A stretch of 64,000 bases of DNA, taken from NCBI GenBank assembly GCA_905221605.1, contig CAJNDS010002341.1, forward strand, positions 237,083-301,082. The letters are read 5' to 3'. The notes beneath the pieces were generated by a model that made no database searches, was not told the origin of the DNA, and saw only the letters and a program-made list of their open reading frames with translations. Position numbers and translations under genes: made by a program. Position 1 is the first letter of the stretch, and every line of letters begins with the position of its first letter. This document shows, piece after piece, positions 1-13,859 of this stretch. The DNA is from Symbiodinium natans (taxonomy: Eukaryota > Sar > Dinophyceae > Suessiales > Symbiodiniaceae).

Positions 1-1256
1 AAGGCTCGAAGCTTCTGGAGCCAAAAACAGACTGCAACAACATGTTGGTTCCCAAATCGCACACAACTGGCCAGCTCAAGATGCACGCCTGTGGCCTGTG
101 TCAACAGTCTGAACATGACAAGCTTTGCCTCGGCAGCATTTGCTCGCCAAGCACGTCTGCATGCGTCGGCAAACTTATTTTGTCCTGCATTGGATGTATA
201 CTGACGCCGGGGAAATGATGAGAAAAACATCAACAAGGAGTCCTGATCCCAAACGTTCCCATCCTCTGTGATGTCTCGGAAAACCTGGCATAAGTGCATT
301 GGGCGAGCATTTGCCTAACCCAACATGCTGAAGACACAACACCTTCTGCACGCGCGCCTGTGGCACATTGCCCATCCAAACTACTCTTCCGTGAGAAGAT
401 CCAAGTTGATATGTGGTGTGTGTGCACGCTGCTGCGAGTACAAGAACTGACGATGATGCACTTGATCTGAAAGCGATGGATGCAGTGTTGCAACTGTGGA
501 TGGATGCGCCATTGAACTAACAAACAAACAATGCGTGAACATGTCAACCGGCTGGATTTATGTGACATGGTTTCGGGATCAGACTGTCACTCTGGCTGTC
601 ATGCGAAACTTTGCAAAACAAACATTGCCGAGAACCTCTTCAACCATCCTGCAATTGCATCGAAAGGTGCCATGTCCTGCAACATGCAACAGCTGGTCCA
701 ACAACTACTGCAGAAACCGAGTCGCACTAAATACATTTTCCGCCAGTGTTGTCGCCTCCGCAAGAGGGAACTCGCTCCCGAAGCTGTGCAAAATAGAGCG
801 CCCAAGCCAAAGCGGAGAGCACGCTGCTGCAACCCAGCTGCCCGGGTTTCCCGGGTTTAGCTTAGGTTTCCGTTTTTCGGGTTTCAGCGCTCAGGATTAA
901 GGCTTTGTTTAAGGTTTAGGGTTTTGGGCTTTGAGGATTTAAGCGAACAGCATCCCGACCACGAAGAGACATAGCCTGGGCACTGGACGCTCAGAGCTCA
1001 CATCACATGTGACACTGCTCCGAACTGGGTTCCGACTCACCCGCTCCGCCCCCAAGTCCCCAGCAACAGACCTGGCGTCAGGCTTGAAGCCCATCGTACC
1101 ACCGGTCTCCGGTCGGCTTCAAGCTGAAACCAAGGCCTCAACTCCAAAGGCCCTGAGATTGGCAGCTATACCACTTCTACTTGCACCAGGAAAAGCATCC
1201 CTTGCGCAGCACACTCACCGTCTTCCCAGATTGAACCTGGCTGCAGACGCTTCACG
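1..1256. other. no gene seen
   Basis: Unique-looking sequence without a convincing coding region. Short overlapping ORFs on both strands lack domains and mask one another. One telomere-like TTTAGGG-type heptamer near 915-925 stands alone. Confidence 0.5.
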
Positions 1257-1942
<686 letters not shown>

Positions 1943-1951
<9 letters not shown>

Positions 1952-2340
1952 ATGCATTGGTGACTGTGTGGAGTACAACCTTTTCACCTGTGCCTGTCAT
2001 GATGATGAAATGAGATTTTTGTACCGTGTGTGCCAGACCACAGGAATGGCACACCAACACAAGATGAGGTGATCCGTAAGGGGTATGGTTTCGGCCCCTT
2101 GCTACGTCAGACACAAAGGAATAACGTAGCACGAAATGAGATGAAGATGAAAATGAAACGATGCCTCACCAGCTGGCCGCCTCGGACCCAGGTGCGGGCA
2201 AAGCAGGTACGTTTTCCTGGGGTGCAGGAGAGAGCTTCATTGGACGGAGCTCCCCTGCACCCCCTCCGTCCCCCTGCGCAACATGTGGATTTGGCGGTGA
2301 AGCCTTTCCAGGATGCAAATACCTGTTTCCACACACACAC
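1943..2340 (+). repeat. direct duplication, copy 1 (about 400 bp)
   Basis: This is nearly identical to 2850-3249 and differs by a few single-base changes and indels. It begins inside the AC tract (CACACACTGATGC) and ends in another short CA run. Both boundaries are CA dinucleotides, which suggests the duplication used microsatellite homology. Confidence 0.95.
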
Positions 2341-2849
2341 TGCCCTCGAAAGGGCTAGCTCGCAACAGTTCGCTCATGGCAGAAAGACTGAGGCTGACAC
2401 AAGTAGACAACAGTGCACATGCCCTGGCGCTCGCACTGCCTAAACCCTGTTTGACAACCCTCATGGGAAGCGAGGAACAAGTTTAAAGTGAGCCACCACT
2501 TGGTTTTCAGTGGATACGGGTCCAGTCCACAAAGTGGTGGATAAGGGTCCGGTCCACCTTTTGGAAAACAAAAACTGTGGCAGGTAGTTTGAGGCGAGAG
2601 GGGAAGGGATGTGCGCCTGCCCATGCCCCCAGCAACCTGACAAAACACGACCTCAGGCGGCAACATACATCAGCTCGACACCCGTCTCTCGGAGACATCG
2701 GATCAAAACCAAGAGAGATTGAATCGGGAGGAAAACCCTTGGCTTGCACGGACCGTCACATCCTAAAAGCTTCGAATGATCTTACCTCCAACCGGAGGCT
2801 CGGCTACCTGCCGTTGGCGGGCGCCCAGGAGGGAAAGCCCAACCGAAGT
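2341..2849. other. spacer between duplicated copies, no gene seen
   Basis: Non-coding by inspection. It lies between the two copies of the 400-bp duplication. Confidence 0.5.
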
Positions 2850-3249
2850 CACACACTGATGCATTGGTGACTGTGTGGAGTACAACCTTTTCACCTGTGC
2901 CTGTCATGATGATGAAATGAGATTTTTGTACCGTGTGTGCCAGACCACAGGAATGGCACACCAACACAAGATGAGGTGATCCGTAAGGGGTATGGTTTCG
3001 GCCCCTTGCTACGTCAGACACAAAGGAATAACGTAGCACGAAATGAGATGAAGATGAAAATGAAACGATGCCTCACCAGCTGGCCGCCTCGGACCCCAGG
3101 TGCGGGCAAAGCAGGTACGTTTTCCTGGGGTGCAGGGGAGAGCTTCATTGGACGGAGCTCCCCTGCACCCCCTCCGTCCCCCTGCGCAACATGTGGATTT
3201 GGCGGTGAAGCCTTTCCAGGATGCAAATACCTGTTTCCACACACACACC
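2850..3249 (+). repeat. direct duplication, copy 2 (about 400 bp)
   Basis: Second copy of 1943-2340. It starts at CACACACTGATGC without a long AC tract upstream and ends at a short CA run. High identity indicates a recent event. Confidence 0.95.
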
Positions 3250-5637
3250 CGCACGCGCGGGGTAAGAGCTGCCAGCCCAGCCGTAGCATCGGACGGCACC
3301 GGCGCATCCTCCTCTTCCTCTTCCTCGCAGTAACGGCATCTCGTTGCATGAACCACATGAACCCTTTGCCTGATGCATCCGGATGGCACCCGATGATGCT
3401 GGATGATGCCGAAATGCACGCTGTCAGGCCTCCGCCTGTTGCTCCTGCATCTCCTCGCTTTGAACCTCCGCCACCTCACAGGTCGAGCAATGTCGAGCAT
3501 GTCTTAAACCATCTGATTTGTTCAGCAAATCTCCGACAGCCTGCTTCACGACCGCTACGATCACACCGCTGTGCTCCTTCAGCGTGATAGACCTTGCAAA
3601 AGGGTCCTCTTCACAGATTCTGGTACACGAATCACACACGACCGAGAAACTGGCCTAGTCTCGCCTTGAATGCAGATGATGGGTTGGCTCTCATGGGGAT
3701 CGAGCTTGTCGCAGACCTGCAGATCTCTCAGGAGGACAATTTCTGGAAATGGACGGGCAGGTTGCAAGAGCATGCGGATTCGCATGGACAGCCTGCGCGA
3801 AGGGGGCCAACAGTTGTGGGCATCGGAGCCTCAGAGCTCAGAGCCCAGCGTGTCCCCAGCCCAGAGCCCTAGAAACGAAAGGCCAACCATGTCGACCGCT
3901 AAGGTGCCCTCTGATAGTCACCGTCGCCCGCTGTCTGCAGCACAAAGCCAGTGCCGCTTGCAACGCCTGGCTTAAAGGCTTCCCTTTCGAGCCCCTCACT
4001 GCCAAATGTGCTAATCTCGGCCACCTACAGCAGCCATCATGTTACAAGACCTTGTGCGAAACACATGTCTCCCTTATTCCGTTATCCTGCCTGCGCCGTG
4101 CGAGAAATTCACCAATGCACCACATTAAGACATCCACCTGTACATTTGTTCGCATTCTTCACCATATATATATATACATAATATACACTGCATTGCAACC
4201 TTTGTCTGCTTCAAGGGCTTTTCTGCTTCAGCGCCAGTGTTGCTGCCACGATTCCCGCCCCCGCTCCCCCAATCCCCACCCCGCAGCCCACCCCGCAGCC
4301 AAGCAAGGCCAAAGGTTTTGCTTGCCGCTATCCTGGTGTCATATCCCGGCACCGATTCACGGCAGCTTCCAGCATCCCAGGATTTGCTGCGCACGAAGTC
4401 CAACTTTTCAGGAATCAGGAAGGTTTTTTGTCATTTTGGCATAGACTTCGCCAAGTTCTCACTGCATGACTCCAGCTTGCAGGCGTGCGCGAGATACGTT
4501 TGCCAAAGCACCGATAGCAAGAGAAAGCAGCGATGTAGACCCTGCCGACCGTGCGCAGGCGGTGCCACTAAAGAAAGCCGACAAAGATCGAATGTACTCC
4601 GCTCGCTGCGCTTACCCTCTATCTAGGCTGCTAACCGGGTCTGAACGGTTGCCGAAAACATTTGCTGAGGGTTTGTAGCCAGGCCACAAGCTTCAGAGAC
4701 AGCATGTTTCTTGTGGCCCTTGTGGCCGCAGAGGTAGCTACTACCTGGAAAATGCTTCACCACTCAGACAAGGCCCTTCCTCTCAAAACTGCATCAGAGC
4801 CGATTGATGCATCAGGGCGGTTATAGCGGTTTAAATGCAGCTCCCTCCCGCACACACGAATCTTCGTTGCTCGTCACCTGAACGCGTTTTCCATTGCCTA
4901 CACACCAAGCCTGGTTCTCCTCTTCAAAAGCGTGAGACGTGAGACTTTGAGCACCACTGCAGAATCACTTGCCCCCCCCACGCAGTTAGAACATTGGTCT
5001 CGGCCCCAAAAGCGCTTAACTTAACGAAGATCGGCGCAGGAGCCGAAAGGGCAAAAGAGCGTCTGTCATCGCAAAACATGCCACACGCGAATTAGATGAA
5101 AACCTGCGGGGTATGCATTGGGTGGAGCAGCAAAGTTCTTTGGCAGTTGCACATGTTGGCTGAGGCGCCTGGAAGACCGTCTAAGAAGGAAAAACACCCT
5201 GGTCCTTACCACCGTTGGCTGCGAAAGGGACACTGCGGCTTCCTGGTATAAGGGACGTGATCCAAAAAGATGAGGTGTTAGCAGCCTGCGCATAGGTCCT
5301 GCTCGAAGTAGTGTAGCTGATCTTATCCATACCAAGCTATGAACCATTCTCTGAACCTGTCTCATTAACCTGCTACTGTGTTCTGGCTGGGATGTTCTGT
5401 AGTTATTGACAGCGGATCACGTTCATGTTTATTTGCTTACCTCTCGCAGGAAGCCCGGTCTCTGATGTGAGTGCCGTTGCCACAAGAGGTCGAGCCTGGA
5501 CTGGTTGTTCATGAGCTGTCCAGGTATGACTCCGCAGCGCTGTTTCAAGCAATCAACGAAACCCTAAACCTTCAACCCCTTCCCGACGAAAGGCCCGTAG
5601 CGCTCTACTGCGCTTGAATACCAAGCCAACTCCGTGG
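3250..5637. other. no gene seen
   Basis: Contains a short TC-rich stretch near 3307-3328 and a small (AT)n run near 4164-4176. No ORF shows a recognisable domain or a conserved frame. Confidence 0.5.
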
Positions 5638-5708
5638 CACAGCCGCGACATGCGAAGTTCTGCTGAAACACATGTGGAAGGATGCCAAAAGCATGAAGCC
5701 CCCCGCAT
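5638..5708 (+). repeat. diverged direct repeat, copy 1
   Basis: About 70 bp resembling 6041-6111, roughly 85% identical by eye. Both copies stay open in the same frame (both read CEVL.KHM..DAKS.KP). A short exon-like or old repeat fragment is possible. No protein family is recognised. Confidence 0.55.
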
Positions 5709-6040
5709 TTGTAATTGTACGGACTGTATTGAAAAGACCTGCTATGATTCAACCGTCCAATAGAATTTCTCATAAGGAGAATGGGAACATGCTGACAAGA
5801 CTGATATGAACTGGGAACATGTGCAGCACGCTCCGACGACTGATAGAGCAGGGCGCGTGCGGATAAGATATCCACCTCACGCCACCCCTGGCTCTTGGGA
5901 ACAGTTTGTTCGGTTCGTGCACACTGCGCAAACTAACACTCATCTAGAACTGCTTATGGCCCGAAGGGCATGACCGGGTACTGCGAGGACGGGGGGGTTA
6001 AAGAAGGATTACAAAGTGCATCGGATCATGCTTTGGACCG

Positions 6041-6111
6041 CACAGCCCGCACATGCGAAGTTCTGATGAAACACATGTCGAGGGATGCCAAGAGCATAAA
6101 GCCCAGTTTTC
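6041..6111 (+). repeat. diverged direct repeat, copy 2
   Basis: Partner of 5638-5708. It lies in a small open frame (5970-6224). Most differences are replacements rather than silent, so there is no sign of coding constraint. Confidence 0.55.
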
Positions 6112-6515
6112 GGGCCTATTCAGGATCAAGCCCATTGTTGGAGGGACCCTCAATCATGAAAAGCGTTTTGCTTTGCTCATCAAGATTTTCGCAGAATGTT
6201 CGTACCATTTACTTTGCATTTTAATCTTCTAAATCCCAGGAAGGTCGCTGATGCCCTGCCTGCCCCTGCCCCCCACCATCCCGATTCCCGCGCTCACAAC
6301 CTGGTTTTGGATCTCAAGCGAATCAAACACGTGACAAGAACATTGCTATTGGCAGCCTTCAAAGTTACTGTACCGTGAGTCTGCCTTACCCAGGTGCATT
6401 TTTTTGAGCCCAAGATTGCTTGCTGTGTCCGAAGCTACCAGATCAGCTGTCGACCATGGGCCGAACAGCACTGCACCGGTGAGTTCCTCGATAGTTCCTC
6501 GAAAACGCCGCCATT

Positions 6516-6797
6516 GTGGTCAAGGTTCTACAATCACTCAGGGTCATGGATGTTTCCGATCAGAGTCACGGTGAGGCGGATGGCGCCTGCGAGCAAGGCC
6601 AAAAGGACTTTGAGGATTCTTGCTTTGGTGACTGGGCTTGGGTTGCACTCGACATTTCAGGGATTCGAAGCTTGGGCGTGGTCTTTGAAGGAGATGGTGA
6701 ACAGAAAGGTGAACGGTTCATGCTTTCAGACAAATTCGAGCTACCAACTTGTAACGGTTGGAAACCCCTAAATCTTGAGACCATCCATGTAGAGTAG
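6516..6797 (+). CDS. possible orphan exon, function unknown
   Basis: A 93-residue open frame whose second half has balanced, protein-like composition (acidic and aromatic residues, for example the segment FEDSCFGDWAWVALDISGI). It is followed by a stop. No family is recognised, no splice sites are established, and there is no spliced-leader acceptor evidence. It is listed only because its composition is more protein-like than neighbouring ORFs. A chance ORF remains likely. Confidence 0.15.
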   Translation: MVKVLQSLRVMDVSDQSHGEADGACEQGQKDFEDSCFGDWAWVALDISGIRSLGVVFEGDGEQKGERFMLSDKFELPTCNGWKPLNLETIHVE

Positions 6798-6903
6798 GCT
6801 CACTGACTGCTTTAGCAGCTTCAGGCGTAAATATACCCCACCCCACACTGAAAAATAAGCGTTTAAGTTCAGCTAACACCTCAAACTCCGGCATCCCGCA
6901 GCC

Positions 6904-6931
6904 AAACACACACACACACACACACACACAA
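6904..6931. repeat. short (CA)n microsatellite
   Basis: About 26 bp of CA dinucleotide repeat. Confidence 0.9.
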
Positions 6932-9900
6932 ACTGAGTTCCAACGCTTGGGGGTGATTGCTTACAGCTGCAAAGGATGCAATGCTGCGAAGCAGAGCGAT
7001 TGAACGCAAGGGAGTGCTCGACAATGGCAGCTGAAGCTGAGCAAGACGCTAATCTGCTGCCTGCGTTTGAGCACCGTCGATCAAGCACCCATGGATGCAG
7101 TTGTTGTCCCGCAGCATGAGCTTGCATCACCTAGGGCATGGTGTACCCTACGGAAAATCAAGTCCTGGGTGGGGTTCGACATGTCATACATGTCGCGCGT
7201 CTGCGTAGACGGAGCTTAATCCATCACCACATGCATCCAGCATCTGCGCCGTGGGTTTACTGTTTAGTTTGCCCGGAGGGTTTCAGGTTCAGGATTTGTC
7301 TAAGCCGAGGGTTTAAGCTCTATGCGGGGGACGGGAGCGTCACCATGATTTGCTGGTAGATGCGTTGGTAAGTCAAAAAGATCCGGCTATCTCACTGCCC
7401 GAACTGTCCTGTGCCTGTTCTGCAATGTGCTCCCTAGATCGCATGCGCCGACTGCGCATGTGCACTCGCACGTTTTTCCATCCGCGCGTCTTCTGCAAAA
7501 GTAGTTTGTTGCCGTGATCAGTGATCTACAACACAGATCTCTCCAACACCGTTTGACAACGGCCAGCTTCGACCGCAGCTGGGCGTTTATCACAAGGTAC
7601 CCCGTCACTTCAAACCTGAAGCTATAAGGCCTGAATGGGGGCTTTGACTCTACGCTGGCAACGAGGTGACCATTCACGAATGCGTGAAGGATGCGTATAC
7701 ATCACACAAACACCTGGCAGGAGCCCTCGGATGCCAACGACGGGGAACCTCTTGTTGATAAACCACCTACTTCTCAACTGGAAACAGGCAGCTCACGACA
7801 TGGCACGGCACTTCCTCAGCGGCTCGAACAATGTCTTGGTTTGCTGCCCTAGGAATGCTCTGCCGAAGACCCCGTTGCAAGCACAACCACAGCTGTGTGA
7901 AACAAGTTGATGTGAACTGAGGGCTGCTACAGCTTGTCACAGTGCCGGTCGCAAACGAACGCAATGAAGGAAAACATGTGGCAAGCCATCTCAACAATTC
8001 ATGAAGGAGTGGGCCCCAAGTCTCACAAAGACACAACACATGTGTACTAAAAACACGAGTGCTTGTTGCAGTCTGAGTCGGATTATAATGCCTTCAATAG
8101 GATGTGGGAATGGTCAAACCTTGTTAGTTTCAAAAAGTGCTGACACATAGGAGGACTGTCCCGTGGTCTCAGCGAAGCTCCATTTGCACACGCAAGAACT
8201 ACGTGCTCCTACGTGGCTCAAAGGTTTGCACTGATAAAGGCTGGCACCTCCTTCTTCGAGCAACACATAAGCGAAGGCTGCATCATCTCCAGCTGTTTTG
8301 GCTGATATGCGGCAATGTTGCACAAGTTGCGCTACGCCGCGTTGCAATTTGCACGGTAGCCGACAGAAACTCGAAGTGCACGGGACACCAAGTCGGTGGA
8401 CTTGTGTTGCAACCTGACACTAACCATCTAAACCCTGACCTCTGCAAGCAACCGAAGAATAAACCGTTCTGTTGGGGGCAGATGCTAAGAAACACTAACA
8501 ATGAGACTTGATTCGTTTTCATGTTTCGACAAACTCAAGCAGTGCATGTTTGCAAAAGATGAAATAAGCGCCAGCACTTTGTCCCAGATTTGGCAGCCAA
8601 TTTCGACCCCCACACAGCAGAGACTCGATATAGTTCTTGCTTCTCCAAGAAAATCACGGCATTCATTCAAGGAATGGAATGCAGCTCTGACCCTGCAAAG
8701 AATCGATACTGCATCGACAGACATGAAGGGGACCGTTCAACTGATGCAGATCTCGGCCATTTAAATGCTGGGTCGTGGTGTCGGGTCCGGACCCGGGCCT
8801 GTGGGGCCCCAGCGCCGAACTTGAATCTGTGCGCACGTTCCAGTCTTGACAAGGATGGCACGTGGTTCAGGACTGAAATGCAGCACTGCACCTTTTTCAT
8901 GCAGTGCGTTCCCCCCGTCGAGTCCGTGACACCCTGGTGATTGGAAATCCTCCGTCGGATTGACTAGATGATTTTGTGAGTGAAGAGTAGCACCAAAGCA
9001 TTGCTGCTTGGCCACTTGCTCCAGCAGGATTCGAACACTATTCTGGACCATGAAGCGGTCTTGGACCGCCTCCTCAAGGCATTGTTGTATGTCCACATAC
9101 AAGTCAGATTGACCAGATGCCGCTTTGGCGGAAAGCATGCAAGTTTGCAAGCAGGTGGAAGACAGGCAAGGGGGAGATAGGGGAAGGGAGCGTTGTGACA
9201 AGTGCGCTCCTCAGCCCACCTCTCAACACACCCTCGGCGACCGCTTCGCTCGATGTAAGGCATCAAAACTTACACATCATAATCAACCTCATTGACCGCC
9301 CACTGCTTTGAAACTTCCAGTCATGATGACAGCAATATCTGGGTGAGATTTCACGTAACGGCCCGCATCAACATTATCGATGAACCCAACTTCTACTGTG
9401 ATCCAACTGGGTGCAAAGGGTGCAGAAAGAACACGGGCTCTCGGTAGGGCCTCGGCCTCTACGTCTTGACTGTGTGGGAGTTGGGGCTGTGGTGCAGGGG
9501 ATGGAGGTCCAGAACCAAAGGCAACAGCAGAATCCATCCAATTTTCGCAGGAAAAGGGCAGCTACAGGACCATAAATTGACGCAAAATTTACGAAAACGA
9601 CATCAACTGGGGCCTGCAAAGGTTCATTTGCTCTTCTAAATTGGCCTGCTGGGACTAGAATCCTCGCAACCACCCAGCAGGGGGTTGACAAAAACACAAG
9701 CTCGCAGGGCTTCTCAACAGTCAATGCATTGGATTTCCTCAGGGCCGGGCTGTTCTTCTGCAGCTCGTGCTATGCATCCTATTCGGCGCAAGAATTCAAT
9801 TTGTGTCTAGATTCGAGACGTCGACTTGAACCCACGCACCGTCGCCTTGAAACCTGAGTCTTTGAAGCCGCCGAAAGCGGCTGAGTCCAGAGCCCAGTCC

Positions 9901-9934
9901 AAGTTATCCGCCGACGCCCTTAGGGCCGGCGCTA
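6932..9934. other. no gene seen
   Basis: Long stretch with only short overlapping ORFs lacking domains. No tandem structure was noticed. Confidence 0.5.
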
Positions 9935-10155
9935 GTGCCCCCCCCCCTCACCGCTCTCGCAACACCGGCCTCGCCGCGCCTTCACCGCCCTCGCTGCCCT
10001 TACCGCCCTCACCGTCCTCAGCACCTTTGCCGCCGTCACCCCTCCTCCCCCCGCCTCCTCCTCCTCCTCTCCTCCTCCGCATTGCTGGAGTGCCCAACGC
10101 CAGAGTGTCCCTGGAGCGCCCAACCCCAGAGTGTCCCTGGATTGCCCAACCCCAG
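9935..10155. repeat. C-rich low complexity plus a 28-bp tandem repeat
   Basis: 9935-10080 is a CCT/ACC-rich, strand-asymmetric tract. At about 10089-10152 a unit of about 28 bp (core CCAGAGTGTCCCTGGA) occurs about two and a half times. Confidence 0.8.
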
Positions 10156-10236
10156 TTGCAACAATGTGTCTTTGTTTGAGCATCTTATTTGCGTTCTTTT
10201 TTTTAACGAGGATCAAGGTGGGGATGTTCGAAGTAA

Positions 10237-10460
10237 ATGATTGTTCTTGTTGTTCTTATTGTTATCGCTCGTCTTCTTGTTGATGTCGTTGTTGTTGCTG
10301 TTGTTGTTTGCATTGTTACTGTTGTTCTTGTTACTCTTCTTGCTATTGTTATTGTCGTTAATTTCGTTCATGTTGGTCTTGTTGTTGATGATGTTGTTGT
10401 TGGTGGTGATGGTGGTGGTGGTGGTGGTGCTCTTGGTGGTGGTGGTGGTTGCGGCGGGGC
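10237..10460 (+). repeat. imperfect (GTT)n/(GGT)n trinucleotide tract
   Basis: Roughly 220 bp with strong three-base periodicity, mostly GTT then GGT. It keeps all frames open (poly-Val/Leu on one strand, poly-Asn on the other) and so creates artefactual ORFs. Confidence 0.9.
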
Positions 10461-12742
10461 CGTCCCTAGCCGCAAGGCCTAAAAACTCGTTGGAAATGGA
10501 GGCAAAGGATTCGGGGCGCCTGGATAGTGCAGTCGAGTGCCACCAACGCACTCCTAAGCAGGATGCCAACGGGATCTGGAAAGGTCTCATGCCCATTGCC
10601 CACATATTCGCATCTGCGGCCGGGACGTCAGTAAATTCGGAGGCATCGCATGAAGGCCTGGAAAACAACTCTGTGCACACGGCACGCAGCAGACGTCTCT
10701 TCGTGCTATGACCCGGCTATGACTGGCAAACGTACACATCCAAAACCCTGCGAACCATAGACTCGTAACCCAAGGCGCTGACTCCCACTTCACCGGAAAA
10801 GCGCAAGCTCGCTCAGGTCCTAACCGTTCAGCGGAGATGGAAGCCTCACATCCGGAGCCATGCTCGAAGCCACTGTGTGCGGAAGTGAACTGGATAGGAC
10901 TGACCAACTTCAATTGGGTTCCAACTGTTGGCCAGTGACAGGAAGTCGAAGCACCCACAATCCTGGCAATCCCTCTCAACGAACTATGCATCCAGAGAGG
11001 ACGCAAGACAAGCCGGGACGTAGGAGCGCAAAACATGTCTGTGAGGCAGTGGGCTTAGCGGCCCGTCTTGTCCGTCCTTCCCGAACATCCGCCTGAAAGG
11101 TGCACATGAGGATACCGTGGGAATCAAAACCAAAATATCTCAAATATGGACACAACATCACAAGCCACCCTTGTTTGCGAAGCCAGACCATCCAGAGCAA
11201 GATTGAGGCCTGCGGCCTTAGAACAAGGCTACAGGCAGGAATTGCAATCTAAAACTTCGCACAAGCCTGCCATGCAGTGCCATGCAGTCTGGGCGCATCT
11301 GTTTCTTGGCAGACTGCCGCGGATTCAGCGTCCTCGTCAAGGCCACCCTGCGGATGTATAAAGGCAAAGTGTGCCCTGTCCAAAAACTGCCTTGCTTAAC
11401 CCAAGACATCATTCAAGTGAGTGCACAAGCGTACTCGGCAGGGGGTCGACAGCTCTACCAGTAACTGCACGGAACAAGAAGAAATGGATCATGAAATCCA
11501 GGTTGCCTCGCGCGTGCGAACAGACTCCTCTTTGGCCGAGCACTCGGAATCCTGAACCAAAGCCAGCTAATGATGCTTTATCCTGAAGACATGACATTCT
11601 TCTTCACCATGCTTTGCTCGATGGAAGGTATTGAGGTGCATGCATGTCAGAAGAACCATGTCGAAATTGCGCAAGGTGCTTGCACTCTTCGAAGGAGTCA
11701 ATCCATCACTGGTCCCCAGGGCGACCCTCCTGCATCACCTTTTTAGCCTCCATGAAATGCTAGTCTCCCCTCAATCTGTTCATTTGTCATGTGCGTCATG
11801 TTTGCTGTACCGGCTGCAATTACTGAATCCGCAACGTGGGAATCCGTTCCAGGCGCCTGCGCACAAGCTGCAGGGCTAGCACCAGCCTTGGGCTTCGCCA
11901 TGTGAAATTCAGTGATGACCACAATTGGCACGTGGGGCCCTTGGGCTCTGACAGCCAACGACGATCCCGGACTCGAGGCCGCCTGCGGCGACCTCGACAT
12001 GTGCAAGCCGCACGCCACTCGGAGGGAGAACTGCTATAGGCTTGCTGCGGGCTTTCGCCGGTGACAGCCTGCAGCTTAACTGCACACAGGTATCCGTAGC
12101 TGAGTCAAGCTAAAACAAATCTCCCTGCACGCAAACTGCCAGACGGGTTCAAGCTTTGGCCTGCTGCATACCACTCCCCGGCCAAAGGAATGTCCCGAGC
12201 GCAAGAACGTGTGTTTTGCTGTGGAGGCCGACACTTGTTTGCATGGAAAGGAATCACATGGGTGTCGAATCAACTCCTTTTGCTAGGTGTGGTGTTCTTT
12301 AAACTGCACGCACTTGTGCGGTGGTGTTTTTTCGCGGCGCAACGCGCGAGATCAACGAGCTTGGAGCGAAGTGGGCAGATGTGGGCAGCCCCCGCAATTT
12401 GCAAACACCCTTTTGCCTTAGCAAACCGGTGCTGAAACCATTCCTCTTGATGGCATGAAGCCACGGACGCTCGCTTCTCACCAACCCTCGGTGTAGGGTT
12501 GCCAGATAAGATATGCCCCTCGCCCGCTCCAGGAAAAGGTTCCGGCCTACAGCATGTTCCAACCCAGCTTCATTTTTGCTACAAAATCAATGTGCAGGCT
12601 GCAGTCATTTTGACATGTCGGCAGTCAATGAATGGTTTCTGCCTGAGGGTCAGCCACGAAATGGCCGTGTGCCTAAACCCCTGGTTGTCGCGGCCCGCGC
12701 CCGCGCCCACCTGTTACAGACCTCTGTAACGCCCGGCTTGTT
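10461..12742. other. no gene seen
   Basis: Ordinary-looking non-coding sequence. Short ORFs overlap on both strands and no domain was recognised. Confidence 0.5.
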
Positions 12743-13305
12743 ACATATTCTGCGGAAAAAATGTCATGTTTTTGGCGCTAACAGAACTCTGGTGACACAT
12801 ATTCTGCGAAAAATGTGTCATGCTTTTTTGTGTTATAAGCACGGCTCTACTGACACATATTCCGCGAAAAGAACTGTTATGTTTTTGGCGCTAACAGATC
12901 TCTGGTGACACATATTCCGCGGAAAATGTGTCATGCTTCTTTGTGTTAGCACGGCTCTACTGACACATATTCCGCGGAAAATGTGTCATGTTTTTTGTGT
13001 TAGCACAGCTCCACTGACACGTATTCTGCGGAGAAAATGTCATGTTTTTGGTGCTAACAGAGCTCTGGTGACACATATTCCGCGGAAAATGTGTCATGCT
13101 TCTTTGTGTTAGCACGGCTCTACGGACACATATTCCGCGGAAAATGTGTCATGTTTTTTGTGCTGCGGAAAAAATGTCATGTTGATGGTGCTAACAGAAC
13201 TCTGGTGACACATATTCCGCGAAAAATGTGTCATGCTTTTTTGTGTTAGCACGGCTCTACTGACACATATTCCGCAGAAAAATTGTCATGTTTTTGGTGA
13301 AATTT
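12743..13305. repeat. tandem array of palindromic units
   Basis: Units of about 55-65 bp alternate between two subtypes. Each carries a dyad with arms TGACACAT and ATGTGTCA around the self-complementary core TTCCGCGGAA. The best copies (12906-12933, 12961-12988, 13069-13096) are palindromic over 28 bp except one position. Flanking phrases GTGTTAGCACGGCTC and GTGCTAACAGA also recur. Confidence 0.95.
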
Positions 13306-13455
13306 ACGAACACTTACCCCCCGATAAGCAAGACTTGGAACCACTCCGCGTACTCAGCCTTAAGAGTTCAAGGGGGTTTCAAATTCAGGGATACTTATAT
13401 TTGCTCCTTGAAACTTACGAACACTTACCCCCCGATAAGCAAAACTTGGAACCTG
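13303..13455 (+). repeat. direct repeat pair of about 36 bp
   Basis: The segment starting ACGAACACTTACCCCCCGAT occurs at about 13306-13343 and 13416-13453 with one or two differences. Confidence 0.9.
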
Positions 13456-13574
13456 CAGACAACAACAAACAGGTCTGTCGCAAAACCCCGACCATTGATA
13501 CATACCCTCTGTAACGGGGTATGTCGCGTCTGTGGGCCGCGGCCCCGCTACAAGCAATTAATATTGGCACGCGG

Positions 13575-13812
13575 CCAAATCGGTAACCAAACAGAATACC
13601 CTGTTGCCTGAATCGGCAACCAAAGCGCGGAATCGGTAACCAAAAAACCTGAATCGGTAACTACCCCTGAATCGGTAACTAAAGGCACGAAATCGGTAAC
13701 CACGACGGGATCGGCAACTAAAAACACTGCGCCGGTAACCAAACAACGTTGAATCGGTACCAAGAAGCCTGAATCAGGAACTAAAGCGCCTGACTCGGTA
13801 ACCAAACTCCCC
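13575..13812 (+). repeat. short-unit array (GAATCGGTAAC type)
   Basis: About eleven degenerate copies of a unit of about 20-24 bp with core GAATCGGTAACC/T plus AAA. It is in inverted orientation to the array at 14375-14555. Confidence 0.9.
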
Positions 13813-13859
13813 GCGCCCAGAAGTGGTAGCAGCGGCTCGCAGTTGTAGTAGAAGTAGTC

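Noticed and set aside
912-930. Telomere-like TTTAGGG phrase, also AAACCCTAAACC near 5562
   Set aside because: Isolated single copies without tandem structure.
10213-10711. Asn-rich and Leu/Val-rich ORFs
   Set aside because: Produced by the GTT/GGT trinucleotide tract; no domain and no independent support.
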